This document shows, in pieces, positions 29,172 through 37,376 of a stretch of 64,000 bases of DNA. The stretch lies in the NCBI GenBank assembly GCA_016708725.1, contig JADJFE010000002.1:372001-436000 (forward strand), read 5' to 3'. Each line of letters starts with the position of its first letter. Position 1 is the stretch's first letter. The DNA comes from Candidatus Aalborgicola bjergmarkensis. Lineage in GTDB: Bacteria > Pseudomonadota > Gammaproteobacteria > Burkholderiales > Burkholderiaceae_C. The notes under the pieces are model-generated. The model ran no database searches. It had not been told where the DNA came from and saw only the letters and a program-made list of their open reading frames with translations. The position numbers and the translations under genes were made by a program.

Positions 29172-30385
29172 CACTGCAACCCCTGGTTGCCGGTCACACC
29201 CTGCGCTTATTGCGCGGTGGTGCCGATTTTTTCCCGGCACTGGTGGAGGCTATCGACCACAGCCAGCATGAAGTACGGCTGGAAACCTACATCTTCCACT
29301 TCGACTCCAGCGGTGAATCAGTCGCTGACGCACTGGTACGCGCCGCACAGCGTGGGGTTGCGGTGTATCTCGTGGTCGATGGCGTCGGCACCCCCCCCTT
29401 GCCCGCTGGCTGGATCAGCCAATTTAACCAATCCGGGGTTCAATGGCATCGTTTTGCACCGCTTGGGCCTTTGGGGCTATTGATTCCGGTCGGTTGGCGG
29501 CGATTGCATCGTAAATTGTGTGTCGTTGATGCCCGCATTGCTTTTTGTGGCGGCATCAACATTCTGGATGATTATTGCGACCTTGGTGGCATTCAACTGG
29601 ATACACCCAGGTTTGATTTTGCCGTGCAGGTCAGCGGAGCGCTGGTGCTGGATATACAGCGCAGCATGGTGCGCTTTTGGGAGCGAATGCAGATTACCCG
29701 CCAACTGGAAAAATTTGCGTTCAAGGATGCGCACAAGACATGGAAAGACTCCACCATGCCCGCGCGACCATCGGCAAAATTGGCAAAATCATCTGAAGCC
29801 CATCGCCTTGGCGTCCATGCCATGCTGGTACTGCGTGATAACCTGCGCAACCGCAACAGCATCGAGCGTACTTACCGCAAGGCGATTGCCAACGCGCGCC
29901 ACGAAGTGATTTTGGCCAACGCCTATTTTCTACCGGGAGGCAAGCTGCGCCGTGCACTCATCCATGCCACACACCGGGGCGTGCGTGTACGGCTTTTGCT
30001 GCCCGGCATCCATGAACATATCCTGCTGCGCCACGCAACCCGTCCCGTATTCGACGCCTTGCTGACTGCAGGAGTCGAGATTTATGAATACACGGGTGGC
30101 TTCCTGCATGCCAAGGTGGCGGTGGTGGATGCACACTGGGCGACAGTGGGTTCATCCAATATGGACCCTTTGAGCCTGCTTTTGGCGCGCGAAGCCAACG
30201 TGGTGGTTGATGATGCTGCATTTGCGCAAGAGTTACGGCAGTGTCTGGTGTCTGCCATCGAAACCCAAAGCCTGACGCTGGATTACAAGGCCTACGCCAA
30301 CCGCCCATTGCAACAGCGTGTGTTCGACTGGCTGACATTCGGGGCTGTGCGCCTGCTGCTTTTTGTGAGTGCCAGCAATTATTGA
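29168..30385 (+). CDS. clsB: Cardiolipin synthase (ClsB-type phospholipase D family)
   Basis: This encodes 405 residues with two HKD phosphodiesterase motifs: HRKLCVVD near residue 115 and HAKVAVVD near residue 311, each followed by the GG/GS-N element (GGIN, GSSNMDP). This is the layout of ClsB cardiolipin synthases that lack the N-terminal membrane helices of ClsA. A C-terminal hydrophobic segment (FGAVRLLLFVSASNY) may touch the membrane. It starts at GTG in a GTGA overlap with the upstream EEP-family gene. Confidence 0.88.
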   Translation: MTLQPLVAGHTLRLLRGGADFFPALVEAIDHSQHEVRLETYIFHFDSSGESVADALVRAAQRGVAVYLVVDGVGTPPLPAGWISQFNQSGVQWHRFAPLGPLGLLIPVGWRRLHRKLCVVDARIAFCGGINILDDYCDLGGIQLDTPRFDFAVQVSGALVLDIQRSMVRFWERMQITRQLEKFAFKDAHKTWKDSTMPARPSAKLAKSSEAHRLGVHAMLVLRDNLRNRNSIERTYRKAIANARHEVILANAYFLPGGKLRRALIHATHRGVRVRLLLPGIHEHILLRHATRPVFDALLTAGVEIYEYTGGFLHAKVAVVDAHWATVGSSNMDPLSLLLAREANVVVDDAAFAQELRQCLVSAIETQSLTLDYKAYANRPLQQRVFDWLTFGAVRLLLFVSASNY

Positions 30386-30446
30386 AGAATAAACGGCCAC
30401 CAACGTAAAGCTGCGCAGATGGCAGATGGCAGATAGCAACAAACCG

Positions 30447-30963
30447 TCAGTCTTCAAGGGCGATTCCCTGAATCGCACCCGGAACGTCATACGCTTCGAC
30501 GACGCTCTTGTGATCTGGGACGATGTGTTTGGGCGCGGTGTTCTCGTCTGCGATCATGTCGGCTGCAACAACACTGGTCAGAAGCCGCCTGCGGTACGGC
30601 GATTGTCGAATTGGCAGTAACTGGTAAGGACGAAAGCATGTGCATCAGATTGTCGATGGTTTCGATACTGACCTGCTGGACACGCTCAGCCAGCAAAACG
30701 ACATCGCTGGCATCCACCAAAGCGGCATCTTCAGTCCGCACGCAGGCATCAAAATGGCCATTGCGAAGTCGGATTTTTGCAAAAATTCCGTTTGCGATGG
30801 TCACCAGGGCAAGAATGCCCAAAGGTTTCAAGAGGTGCTCAAGCACGGCAACGCGCAAACACACAGGAGCAGATTCGTAGACCTGCCCAATGTGTTCAGG
30901 GACTGAAATGGGCGGTTGCATGCTTGCCGTCATCGGCAAAAAATTGTTTGAAGCTTGATTCAT
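30447..30963 (-). pseudogene. Small hypothetical protein, frameshifted
   Basis: The N-terminal part starts at the ATG at 30963. It contains a segment that could be membrane-associated (LKPLGILALVTIANGIFAKI). Around 30595-30615 the frame leaves its natural path: the remaining codons of the original frame are Arg/Cys-rich and unlikely, whereas the next frame reads LLTSVVAADMIADENTAPKH and ends in a normal stop at 30447. One extra base or two missing bases would restore a ~171-residue protein. No family is recognised. It is either another sequence error or a decaying gene. Confidence 0.5.
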
Positions 30964-31060
30964 AGTTGTTTTTTTGTGTTGATTTTGTATCCCGTCGCTC
31001 AATCCGACCAGATTTCTGTGCGAACCTGCCGTTCGTAACTCGTTGATTTCAAACGATCAC

Positions 31061-31082
31061 ATCTCTTGAGCGCTCAAGAGAT
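31061..31082. promoter_or_regulatory. Perfect 22-bp palindrome
   Basis: The arm ATCTCTTGAGC is followed directly by its exact reverse complement. It lies about 100 bp upstream of the small hypothetical gene ending at 30447, and a half site (CGCTCAAGAGG) recurs near 31148. It has no spacer or T-tract, so it looks like a dimeric regulator operator rather than a terminator. Confidence 0.45.
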
Positions 31083-31213
31083 TAACAGAGAACAGAGAGA
31101 GAAAAGGGATGAAAAACGGGTAAATTAGACCAAAAATGGGCCAATTCAAGGGTGCGACGCTCAAGAGGCAAATGCACGTAAGTGCGCGTCAGCAGTGGGG
31201 TTTTGGGAGATAG

Positions 31214-31237
31214 AAAAGCCAACCGATATGGGTTGGC
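31214..31237 (-). terminator. Rho-independent terminator of tRNA-Met
   Basis: On the minus strand GCCAACC, CATATC, GGTTGGC is followed by TTTT, 12 nt after the tRNA 3' end. It has a 7-bp perfect stem and a 6-nt loop. Confidence 0.75.
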
Positions 31238-31248
31238 CTGATGAGGGG

Positions 31249-31325
31249 TGGTGGTGATAGGTGGATTTGAACCACCGACATCAGCATTATGAATGCTGCG
31301 CTCTAACCAACTGAGCTATATCACC
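31249..31325 (-). tRNA. tRNA-Met (anticodon CAT)
   Basis: The 77-nt tRNA folds with acceptor stem GGTGATA/TATCACC, a D-arm containing AGCTCAGTTGGTTAGAG, an anticodon stem CAGCA/TGCTG around loop TTCATAA (anticodon CAT) and a T-arm GGTGG-TTCAAAT-CCACC. The discriminator is A and the 3' CCA is encoded. The first acceptor pair is G-C and the anticodon stem lacks the three G-C pairs of initiators, so this is an elongator tRNA. Ile-decoding by lysidine modification of CAT cannot be excluded. Confidence 0.95.
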
Positions 31326-31388
31326 ACAGGGGCGCAATTATAGCCTCAGTTCGTGGTACGCAAAGAGGCGAAGAATGCATCGTGGCAA

Positions 31389-33095
31389 CTATTTTGCCGG
31401 GTCCAGCGTGAACGTCACCGGCGCGGTGACGTTGATCGGCGACAGCACTCCGCTGCAGAACGGGGCTTTTACGGGTGTCTTGCGTGCAGCCTGCAGGGCA
31501 GCATTGTCCAGGTCCTCATGGCCAGACGATACACGCACGCTGGCCCGTGCCATGCGGTCATCGGTACACACGGACACCGACAACAGCACTTCACCAGTAC
31601 GCGAGGTTTGCACAGCTGCCGCAGGGTAGCGCACCGCCTGGCGCAGATTGCGCACAAACTCCTGCGTCCAGGCTTCCGTTTCCGCTGCTGTACACGCCGT
31701 GGGCGCATTGCGCACACATTCGGCCACGTCGTCCATGGCGTCAGGGCGCACCACGACCCGTGCGCCACCGGCGGAGGTTTTTTGCTTCGCAGCGGTTTGT
31801 TCCTGTGCCAGTTTTTGCGCCTGAACCTGGTCCAGCAGGGTCTTGGCACCCGCATTGCCGTGGCTATGGGCACGGTTGAGCCAATACACTGCCGAGTCAT
31901 AGTCACGGCTCACGGTTGGATCGGTGCCATACATGCTGCCCAGGTTGTACTCCGCAGGAGAATAATGCTTATCGGCTGCCATGCGGAACCAGCGTATCGC
32001 TTCCTTCTGGTCAACGGCGCGGCCATAGCCGTAGCGGTGCATCATGCCGATGGTGAACTGCGCCTGTGCGTCGCCAGCTTCTGCCTGGGGCATCAACAGG
32101 CTGTAGGCACGGGCATAGTCCTTGTTGCGGTAGGCATCATACCCTTGTTGCTGGTTTGGGCTTGGGTTTGGGTTGGACGTCACGGCGGCGGTGCTTCCTT
32201 TGCCCGAGGTCGCCGCGCCATTGAGCAGGACCACCCGTTCGGGTGCCTGGAAGTTGTACAGGTCCTGGTCGATGTAAATCAGCTTTTCGGCCAGTTTGGC
32301 GTTGCGCATCCAATCGACAATGGAATCGACGGTGACCGTCTCAATGCGATTTTCGTAGCGTTTATGGTCGGGATGGTCGTCAAAAGCCACGTTGGCCGAG
32401 CCTACGCGGGCGCCCAGGCGCGTCAATGGGCCGATCTGCAGTACCGACGGGCGGTAATCCTTGCCCAACAGCCAGGCTTGTGCCTGGGAGCGGCTGTAAG
32501 GACCGCCATCCGGGTTATCCACCGCCATGGCCAGGGTCTCCAGAGCCCATTGGTTGGATTGCTGGTATTTCAGCCCCCAGACATAGCTGACCAGACTGTA
32601 TGGCCGCGCGTTCATGACGGTTGCACGCGCATTGTCAGACAGCACGGGCAGAAGTTTTGCCTGTATATCGGCTTGTGGCACCACGGCGATTGCGGCATAG
32701 CGCCAGGGGTTATCCATGAAAAACTCTCCCAGGCCCTGGCGGAAAAGCGAGGCTTCTGCGCTGCCGCAATCGTTGAGCTTATGCAGCACGCGCCACACGC
32801 TCGTGCCATCGGCATCTTTCTGGCGGTAGGCAAACCCCAGGTGGGAGTAGCGCAAGTTGTAGGCGCTCAGATCCTGCCCGGCGCGGCCCAGCAGCACGAC
32901 ATCGGCACCGCTGCGCTCCAGCACGTCCTTGGTGCGCTGCGCCATGCGAAAGCCGTATTCCAGTGATCGCGTCTTGGGTTGGTGTGCTGGCTCGCACGGG
33001 CGCCCCGCCTGGGCCTGCGCCATGAAGACACAAGCCAGTGTGAACAGCGCCGCAGCCCGGAATGTGGGTAGTACCCGTTTCAGAAATTTTTGCAT
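31389..33095 (-). CDS. DUF2145 protein fused to Sel1-like repeats and a TonB C-terminal domain
   Basis: This encodes 568 residues. A signal peptide is followed by a DUF2145 domain (about 30-270), a proline/asparagine-rich linker, Sel1-like repeats (AQFTIGMMHRYGYG, AIRWFRMAADKHYSPAEYNLG; about 320-405) and a C-terminal TonB-like domain (YPAAAVQTSRTGEVLLSVSV; about 480-560). The protein should be periplasmic; there is no N-terminal membrane anchor as in true TonB. DUF2145 is mostly found as a single-domain protein, so the three-part fusion stands out. The upstream small secreted protein (33115-33591) is on the same strand 19 bp away and is the usual partner. Confidence 0.8.
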   Translation of the reverse strand: MQKFLKRVLPTFRAAALFTLACVFMAQAQAGRPCEPAHQPKTRSLEYGFRMAQRTKDVLERSGADVVLLGRAGQDLSAYNLRYSHLGFAYRQKDADGTSVWRVLHKLNDCGSAEASLFRQGLGEFFMDNPWRYAAIAVVPQADIQAKLLPVLSDNARATVMNARPYSLVSYVWGLKYQQSNQWALETLAMAVDNPDGGPYSRSQAQAWLLGKDYRPSVLQIGPLTRLGARVGSANVAFDDHPDHKRYENRIETVTVDSIVDWMRNAKLAEKLIYIDQDLYNFQAPERVVLLNGAATSGKGSTAAVTSNPNPSPNQQQGYDAYRNKDYARAYSLLMPQAEAGDAQAQFTIGMMHRYGYGRAVDQKEAIRWFRMAADKHYSPAEYNLGSMYGTDPTVSRDYDSAVYWLNRAHSHGNAGAKTLLDQVQAQKLAQEQTAAKQKTSAGGARVVVRPDAMDDVAECVRNAPTACTAAETEAWTQEFVRNLRQAVRYPAAAVQTSRTGEVLLSVSVCTDDRMARASVRVSSGHEDLDNAALQAARKTPVKAPFCSGVLSPINVTAPVTFTLDPAK

Positions 33096-33114
33096 GACGG
33101 CAACTCCTTAGCAC

Positions 33115-33591
33115 TTACCACGTAAGACGTTCATTGTGCAGCAAGGCACGACCAGACTCATTCGGCAGGAAGGCAATCACCTCCCCGGCAACCGACAGCA
33201 CCACGCCAGCGGCGATCACCGACGTCGTCACCGGCGCACCCGCCACGATGGATGCGCCCACGGCGGATGCACCGACGACTTCGATACTGGTGCGCGTGCC
33301 GTCTGAAGCATTCTCCAGGACGTAGACCACGCCGCGCGTCGAAGACTCCACGGCGCGCAATACTACGACCCCGCCCGATACCAGGAGCATGGCCGGAATG
33401 GCAACCACCGCGCCAGCCGCCACGCTGGCGGCCCCAACAACGGATGCAATGGGCACCAGGGACACTGCGCTGCTGGCGCTGGCGGCTGTATATATTCCGG
33501 TCTGGGCCGACGCTGCCGCAGGCGCAAGACCCGACAACGCCATGCAAGCGCAGGCTAGCCAATGCACGCTGCGTTGAAAGAATGTTGTCAC
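33115..33591 (-). CDS. Small secreted or membrane protein, partner of the DUF2145 protein
   Basis: This encodes 158 residues with a signal peptide (WLACACMALSGLAPAAASAQ), then two strongly hydrophobic Ala/Val/Gly-rich stretches (about 40-85 and 105-145). A short charged segment lies between them (ESSTRGVVYVLENASDGTRT). It probably sits in or against the membrane. It is followed 19 bp later by the DUF2145-Sel1-TonB_C gene, which suggests a two-gene operon. I do not recognise a named family. Confidence 0.7.
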   Translation of the reverse strand: MTTFFQRSVHWLACACMALSGLAPAAASAQTGIYTAASASSAVSLVPIASVVGAASVAAGAVVAIPAMLLVSGGVVVLRAVESSTRGVVYVLENASDGTRTSIEVVGASAVGASIVAGAPVTTSVIAAGVVLSVAGEVIAFLPNESGRALLHNERLTW

Positions 33592-33679
33592 GGAATTTCC
33601 CTTTCAGTTTTTTCAGTCTTTTCAGTTAACCGGAACCGCAACTCTACACCACCACCCACCACCTGCAACGCTCAGTCTT

Positions 33680-34882
33680 TCAGCCCTGCCGCCGCAGGGG
33701 ACTGCGCTGCGCCAACTCATCAAGGTAGGCATGGATGCTATCGGCTTCGCGGTCCAGAAAATGGGCAATCGCCTGGGCAAATTCCGGGTGTGCCAGCCAA
33801 TGCGCGCTGGTGGTTTTGACTGGTAACAGCGCCCGCGCCATCTTGTGCTCGCCTTGTGCGCCCCCTTCAAAGCGCTGGTAACCGTTCTCGATGCACCATT
33901 GCACGGGTTGGTAGTAACACGCTTCAAAGTGCAGGCAATCCACGCGCTCCAGCGCGCCCCAGTAGCGGCCATAGGCCACTTTTTGTATTTTTTGCCCTTT
34001 TTCGCCGGTAGCGCTTGCGGGCTGTGCGGTAACAGCTATCAAACTTGAAGCAATCGGCGTGCCGTGGCGCTCGGCAATGAACAGCAGCCAGTGCTCGGGC
34101 ATGCAGCGCTGCATGTGTGCAAAAAAGCCACGGTTCAGGTAGGGCGCGTTGCCATGCTCGAAATACGTGCGCTCGTAGCAACGGTAGAAGAAGTCCCAGT
34201 CCGCAGCGCTGATGTCCGCCCCCAGTGCCCAGCGAAAGCGCACGCCGGAGTTGAGCACGCGCTGTCGTTCCTGGCGGATTTTCTTGCGTTTGTCCTGGGA
34301 GAGCGCGGCCAGAAAATGCGCAAAGTCAGTGTATCCAGGGTCGGTATTGTTCCAGTGGAATTGCACGTTGTGGCGCAGCAGCAGACCGGCGTCGGTGCAG
34401 GCCGCCACATCCTGTTCCTGTGCAAACAGCAGGTGCAAGGACGACATGCCGTTTCTTTTGCACCACTGCAGCAATGCCTGCACCAGCGCCGCGCGTGCTT
34501 CTGCAGAGCGTGCCAGCAGGCGTGCACCCGGAACCGGGGTAAACGGCACCGCCACCAAAGCCTTGGGGTAGTAGTCCAGTCCATGCTGCGCGTAAGCGTT
34601 GGCCCATGCCCAGTCGAATACATACTCCCCATAGGAGTGCGTTTTTTCATAGACCACACAAGCGCCAGCCAGGGTATGCGGGGCAACGCCCGAGTACAGC
34701 ACGATAAAGTGTGGCACCCAGCCGGTCTGCGCTGACGCACAGCCGCTGGTGTGCAGGGCCAGCAAGTAGGCATGGCGCATGAACGGGTTGGGGTTTTCCT
34801 GGCTGTCGAGCAAGGCGTCCCAGGCGGCAGCGTCGATTTCCAGCGGTGAATGCAACACCGCGATGCCATAATCTTCAGCCAA
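33680..34882 (-). CDS. FemAB-like GNAT acyltransferase (DUF482/PF04339)
   Basis: This encodes about 400 residues of the peptidoglycan-biosynthesis/recognition-like FemAB group with a GNAT fold. Recognisable segments are YGEYVFDWAWANAY, YYPKALVAVPFTPVPGARLL and GGAQGEHKMARAL. There is no ATG start in frame. A TTG at 34882 is used; a further TTG at 34921 and a GTG near 34862 are also open. It is divergent from nadE. The stretch encoding AVTAQPASATG (about 34000-34050) coincides with a palindromic mini-element and looks like an in-frame insertion. Substrate is unknown. Confidence 0.8.
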   Translation of the reverse strand: MAEDYGIAVLHSPLEIDAAAWDALLDSQENPNPFMRHAYLLALHTSGCASAQTGWVPHFIVLYSGVAPHTLAGACVVYEKTHSYGEYVFDWAWANAYAQHGLDYYPKALVAVPFTPVPGARLLARSAEARAALVQALLQWCKRNGMSSLHLLFAQEQDVAACTDAGLLLRHNVQFHWNNTDPGYTDFAHFLAALSQDKRKKIRQERQRVLNSGVRFRWALGADISAADWDFFYRCYERTYFEHGNAPYLNRGFFAHMQRCMPEHWLLFIAERHGTPIASSLIAVTAQPASATGEKGQKIQKVAYGRYWGALERVDCLHFEACYYQPVQWCIENGYQRFEGGAQGEHKMARALLPVKTTSAHWLAHPEFAQAIAHFLDREADSIHAYLDELAQRSPLRRQG

Positions 34883-34941
34883 GGCGCACCCCGCCCATCC
34901 AGACCCGGCCCCAGCCCTCAACCCAGACCCATCTTTGTTCC

Positions 34942-36618
34942 ATGACTCTTAGCATTTGTGTTGCACAACTCAATTTCATTGTCGGCGATCTGGCAGGCAA
35001 CGCGCAAAAAATCATCGCCGCAGCGCGCCAAGCCTATGAACAGGATGCACGCCTGCTGCTGACCCCCGAATTGTCGATTTGCGGCTATGCTGCCGAGGAC
35101 CTGTTCCTGCGTCCGGCCTTCATCCAAGCCTGCGATGATGCCGTGAAAATGGTAGCCCAGGAACTTGCCGGGTTAAAGGATATGACCGTCGTTGTGGGCC
35201 ACCCGAGCGGTGGCGATGACCGCACACGCAGCGTGTCCGTGCCCAGACGCTTCAATGCCGCCAGCGTGCTGCGCGAAGGCGCCGTGGTGGCACGCTACGC
35301 CAAACGCGAGTTGCCCAATTACCAGGTTTTCGACGAACGCCGTTACTTCACGCCCGGTGACAAGGTGTGTGTGTTTGAGGCCGGGGAGGCCGGTCAGCGC
35401 CTCCGCGTCGGGCTGTTGATCTGCGAGGATGCGTGGTTTGAAGAGCCCGCCCGCCAAGCCCAGGCCGCAGGTGCGCAGCTGCTGGCGGTCATCAATGCCT
35501 CGCCCTTTCACCTGGGTAAAGGCTACGAGCGCGAAAACACCATGCGCCAGCGGGTGCGCGCCACGGGGTTGCCGCTGGTCTATGCGCATCTGGTCGGCGG
35601 CCAGGATGAAGTCGTGTTTGAGGGCCACTCCTTTGTGCTCGACAGCACAGGTGCCGTGCGGGGCCGTGCACCCAGTTTCAAGGAAAATCTGTTTCTAGCC
35701 CTTATGGAATGTGCGGGGACAGCTATCAATATAAAAGCAAGCATCGAGCCGGTCCGAAGCCCGGAGCAGGACCTGTGGGATGCGCTGGTGCTGGGTGTGC
35801 GCGACTACGTGGGGAAAAATGGCTTTCCAGGCGCCATCCTGGGCCTCTCGGGCGGCATCGATTCGGCCCTGGTGCTGGCAATTGCCGTCGATGCGCTGGG
35901 CGCCCACAAGGTGCGCGCAGTCATGATGCCCTCCCCTTACACCGCCGACATCAGCTGGCACGATGCGCGTGACATGGCGCAACGGCTGGGCGTGCGCTAC
36001 GACGAAATCTCGATTCAACCCGAATTCGACGCCTTCAAGTCCTCGCTGGCGCAGGAATTTGCCGGCTGCCCCGAGGATACGACCGAAGAAAACATCCAGG
36101 CGCGTATCCGTGGCACCTTGCTCATGGCGCTGTCCAACAAGTTCGGCAGCATCGTGCTGACCACCGGCAACAAGTCCGAAATGGCCACCGGCTACTGCAC
36201 CTTGTATGGCGATATGGCGGGAGGCTTTGCCGTCATCAAGGACCTGGCCAAGACGCTGGTGTTCAAAATGGCACGCTGGCGCAATGCCAACGACCCCTAT
36301 GGCACGGGAGCCAACCCCATCCCCGAGCGCATCATCACCCGCCCCCCCAGCGCCGAGCTGCGCCCCAACCAGACGGACCAGGACAGTCTGCCGCCCTATG
36401 AGGTGCTGGACGCCATCGTGGACCGCTACATGGAAAACGACCAGAGCATAGAAGGCCTGATTGCCGCCGGTTTTGCCCGCGCCGACGTCGAAAAAGTAAC
36501 CCGGCTCATCAAGATCAACGAATACAAACGCCGCCAGGCTCCCGTTGGCATCCGCGTGACGCACCGCAGCTTTGGCAAGGATTGGCGCTACCCGATTACC
36601 AACCGCTTTCGGGCGTGA
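34942..36618 (+). CDS. nadE: Glutamine-dependent NAD+ synthetase
   Basis: This 558-residue two-domain enzyme amidates nicotinate adenine dinucleotide to NAD+. The N-terminal nitrilase-like glutaminase has the Glu in LTPELSICGY, the Lys in KRELPNY and the catalytic Cys in LICEDAWF. The C-terminal synthetase has the pyrophosphate loop LSGGIDSAL and TTGNKSEMATGYCTLYGD. The ATG at 34942 matches the family start (MTLSICVAQLNF). The interdomain linker LMECAGTAINIKAS (about 35697-35741) is encoded by DNA that matches the end of the dispersed palindromic repeat, apparently an in-frame insertion. Confidence 0.95.
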   Translation: MTLSICVAQLNFIVGDLAGNAQKIIAAARQAYEQDARLLLTPELSICGYAAEDLFLRPAFIQACDDAVKMVAQELAGLKDMTVVVGHPSGGDDRTRSVSVPRRFNAASVLREGAVVARYAKRELPNYQVFDERRYFTPGDKVCVFEAGEAGQRLRVGLLICEDAWFEEPARQAQAAGAQLLAVINASPFHLGKGYERENTMRQRVRATGLPLVYAHLVGGQDEVVFEGHSFVLDSTGAVRGRAPSFKENLFLALMECAGTAINIKASIEPVRSPEQDLWDALVLGVRDYVGKNGFPGAILGLSGGIDSALVLAIAVDALGAHKVRAVMMPSPYTADISWHDARDMAQRLGVRYDEISIQPEFDAFKSSLAQEFAGCPEDTTEENIQARIRGTLLMALSNKFGSIVLTTGNKSEMATGYCTLYGDMAGGFAVIKDLAKTLVFKMARWRNANDPYGTGANPIPERIITRPPSAELRPNQTDQDSLPPYEVLDAIVDRYMENDQSIEGLIAAGFARADVEKVTRLIKINEYKRRQAPVGIRVTHRSFGKDWRYPITNRFRA

Positions 36619-36672
36619 GCACTACGTAGTAAGGACGCGCGACCCAGACGGCACTTCTCTGGAAAGTTCAAT

Positions 36673-36758
36673 AACTGGCCGTTTCCGGGTGTTTTTACAT
36701 GGAAAATCGGGCTGTAAGCCCCGTAGAATAAGCGGGAACAGCTCTTTTATCAGGAGCG
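36673..36758. repeat. Right-half copy of the ~190-bp inverted-repeat element
   Basis: This covers only the right arm and part of the interior (AACTGGCCGTTTCCGGGTGT to CAGGAGCG). It is nearly identical to 36964-37049, making an 86-bp direct repeat. Confidence 0.75.
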
Positions 36759-36857
36759 CATTACCGCAAGATTGGCCGCCGGGCCACCCAAGACATTCTG
36801 AATTCGCCTCAGCACCGTGGCACACAACGCTGCCGGGTGTTGTGTCAAAAAACAAAA

Positions 36858-37049
36858 AACATAGCTGCCCCCGCTTGATACATAAGGCGTACAGCCCGAT
36901 TTGCCTTGAATTCTCCCCCTCAAAACAGCTCAAAGCGCCGCCAGCAACCGCCACAGAGAGCAAAACTGGCCGTTTCCGGGTGTTTTTACATGGCAAATCG
37001 GGCTGTAATCCCCGTAGAATAAGCGGGAACCGCTCCTGTATCGGGAGCG
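36858..37049. repeat. ~190-bp inverted-repeat element, copy at 36.9 kb
   Basis: A full copy: left arm AACATAGCTGCCCCCGCTTG ... TACAGCCCGATTT and right arm AAATCGGGCTG ... AAGCGGGAACCGCT, which are reverse complements with mismatches. It is the only full copy outside the 43-55 kb array. Confidence 0.8.
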
Positions 37050-37160
37050 ATTCGGCATCGGCTGGGTGTGAATATTGAGCTGTATCCCACCTTAACAGCA
37101 TCCTGTTGGCCCTGGGCAAGAAAGTCGGCAACAGTGCAACGGTGGTGGCGAAATGGAAAT

Positions 37161-37376
37161 TCAGACGCCCGTCATGCGGTTCAGAAACGCCTCCTGGTCG
37201 TCAGTCCACGGACTTCCTGCTGCCCGCCATTCATCCTCTGCCTTCTGCAAAGCCTTATCAGCGTCCTCGTACATCTTGCGCTGCAAATCAGTCATCTTTC
37301 CGGAAGTGGATTTACCAGTGTTGATAGCCAGTGGCATACCACCGTCTGACATTAACTTCACATCTCGTGCGCCCAT
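37161..37376 (-). CDS. Small protein downstream of the ADP-ribosyltransferase-like gene
   Basis: This encodes 71 charged, mostly helical residues rich in Asp, Lys and Glu, with no signal peptide. Its start at 37376 overlaps the 3' end of the preceding ADP-ribosyltransferase-like gene by about 19 nt, so it is translationally linked. It could be an accessory or immunity-type protein, but no family is recognised and the function is inferred only from position. Confidence 0.5.
   Translation of the reverse strand: MGARDVKLMSDGGMPLAINTGKSTSGKMTDLQRKMYEDADKALQKAEDEWRAAGSPWTDDQEAFLNRMTGV

Larger units (their letters stand above)
36619..37160. other. Non-coding repeat region downstream of nadE
   Basis: This region holds no supported gene. 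It contains one half copy and one full copy of the ~190-bp inverted-repeat element. The two right halves form 86-bp direct repeats. The sequence between them contains CACAACGCTGCCGGGTGTTG, a small hairpin just upstream of the full copy. Confidence 0.6.

Noticed and set aside
31353..32966. A 537-codon plus-strand frame opposite the DUF2145-Sel1-TonB_C gene
   Set aside because: The composition (His, Arg, Gly, Cys rich) is that of an antisense shadow; the minus strand has a signal peptide and recognisable domains.
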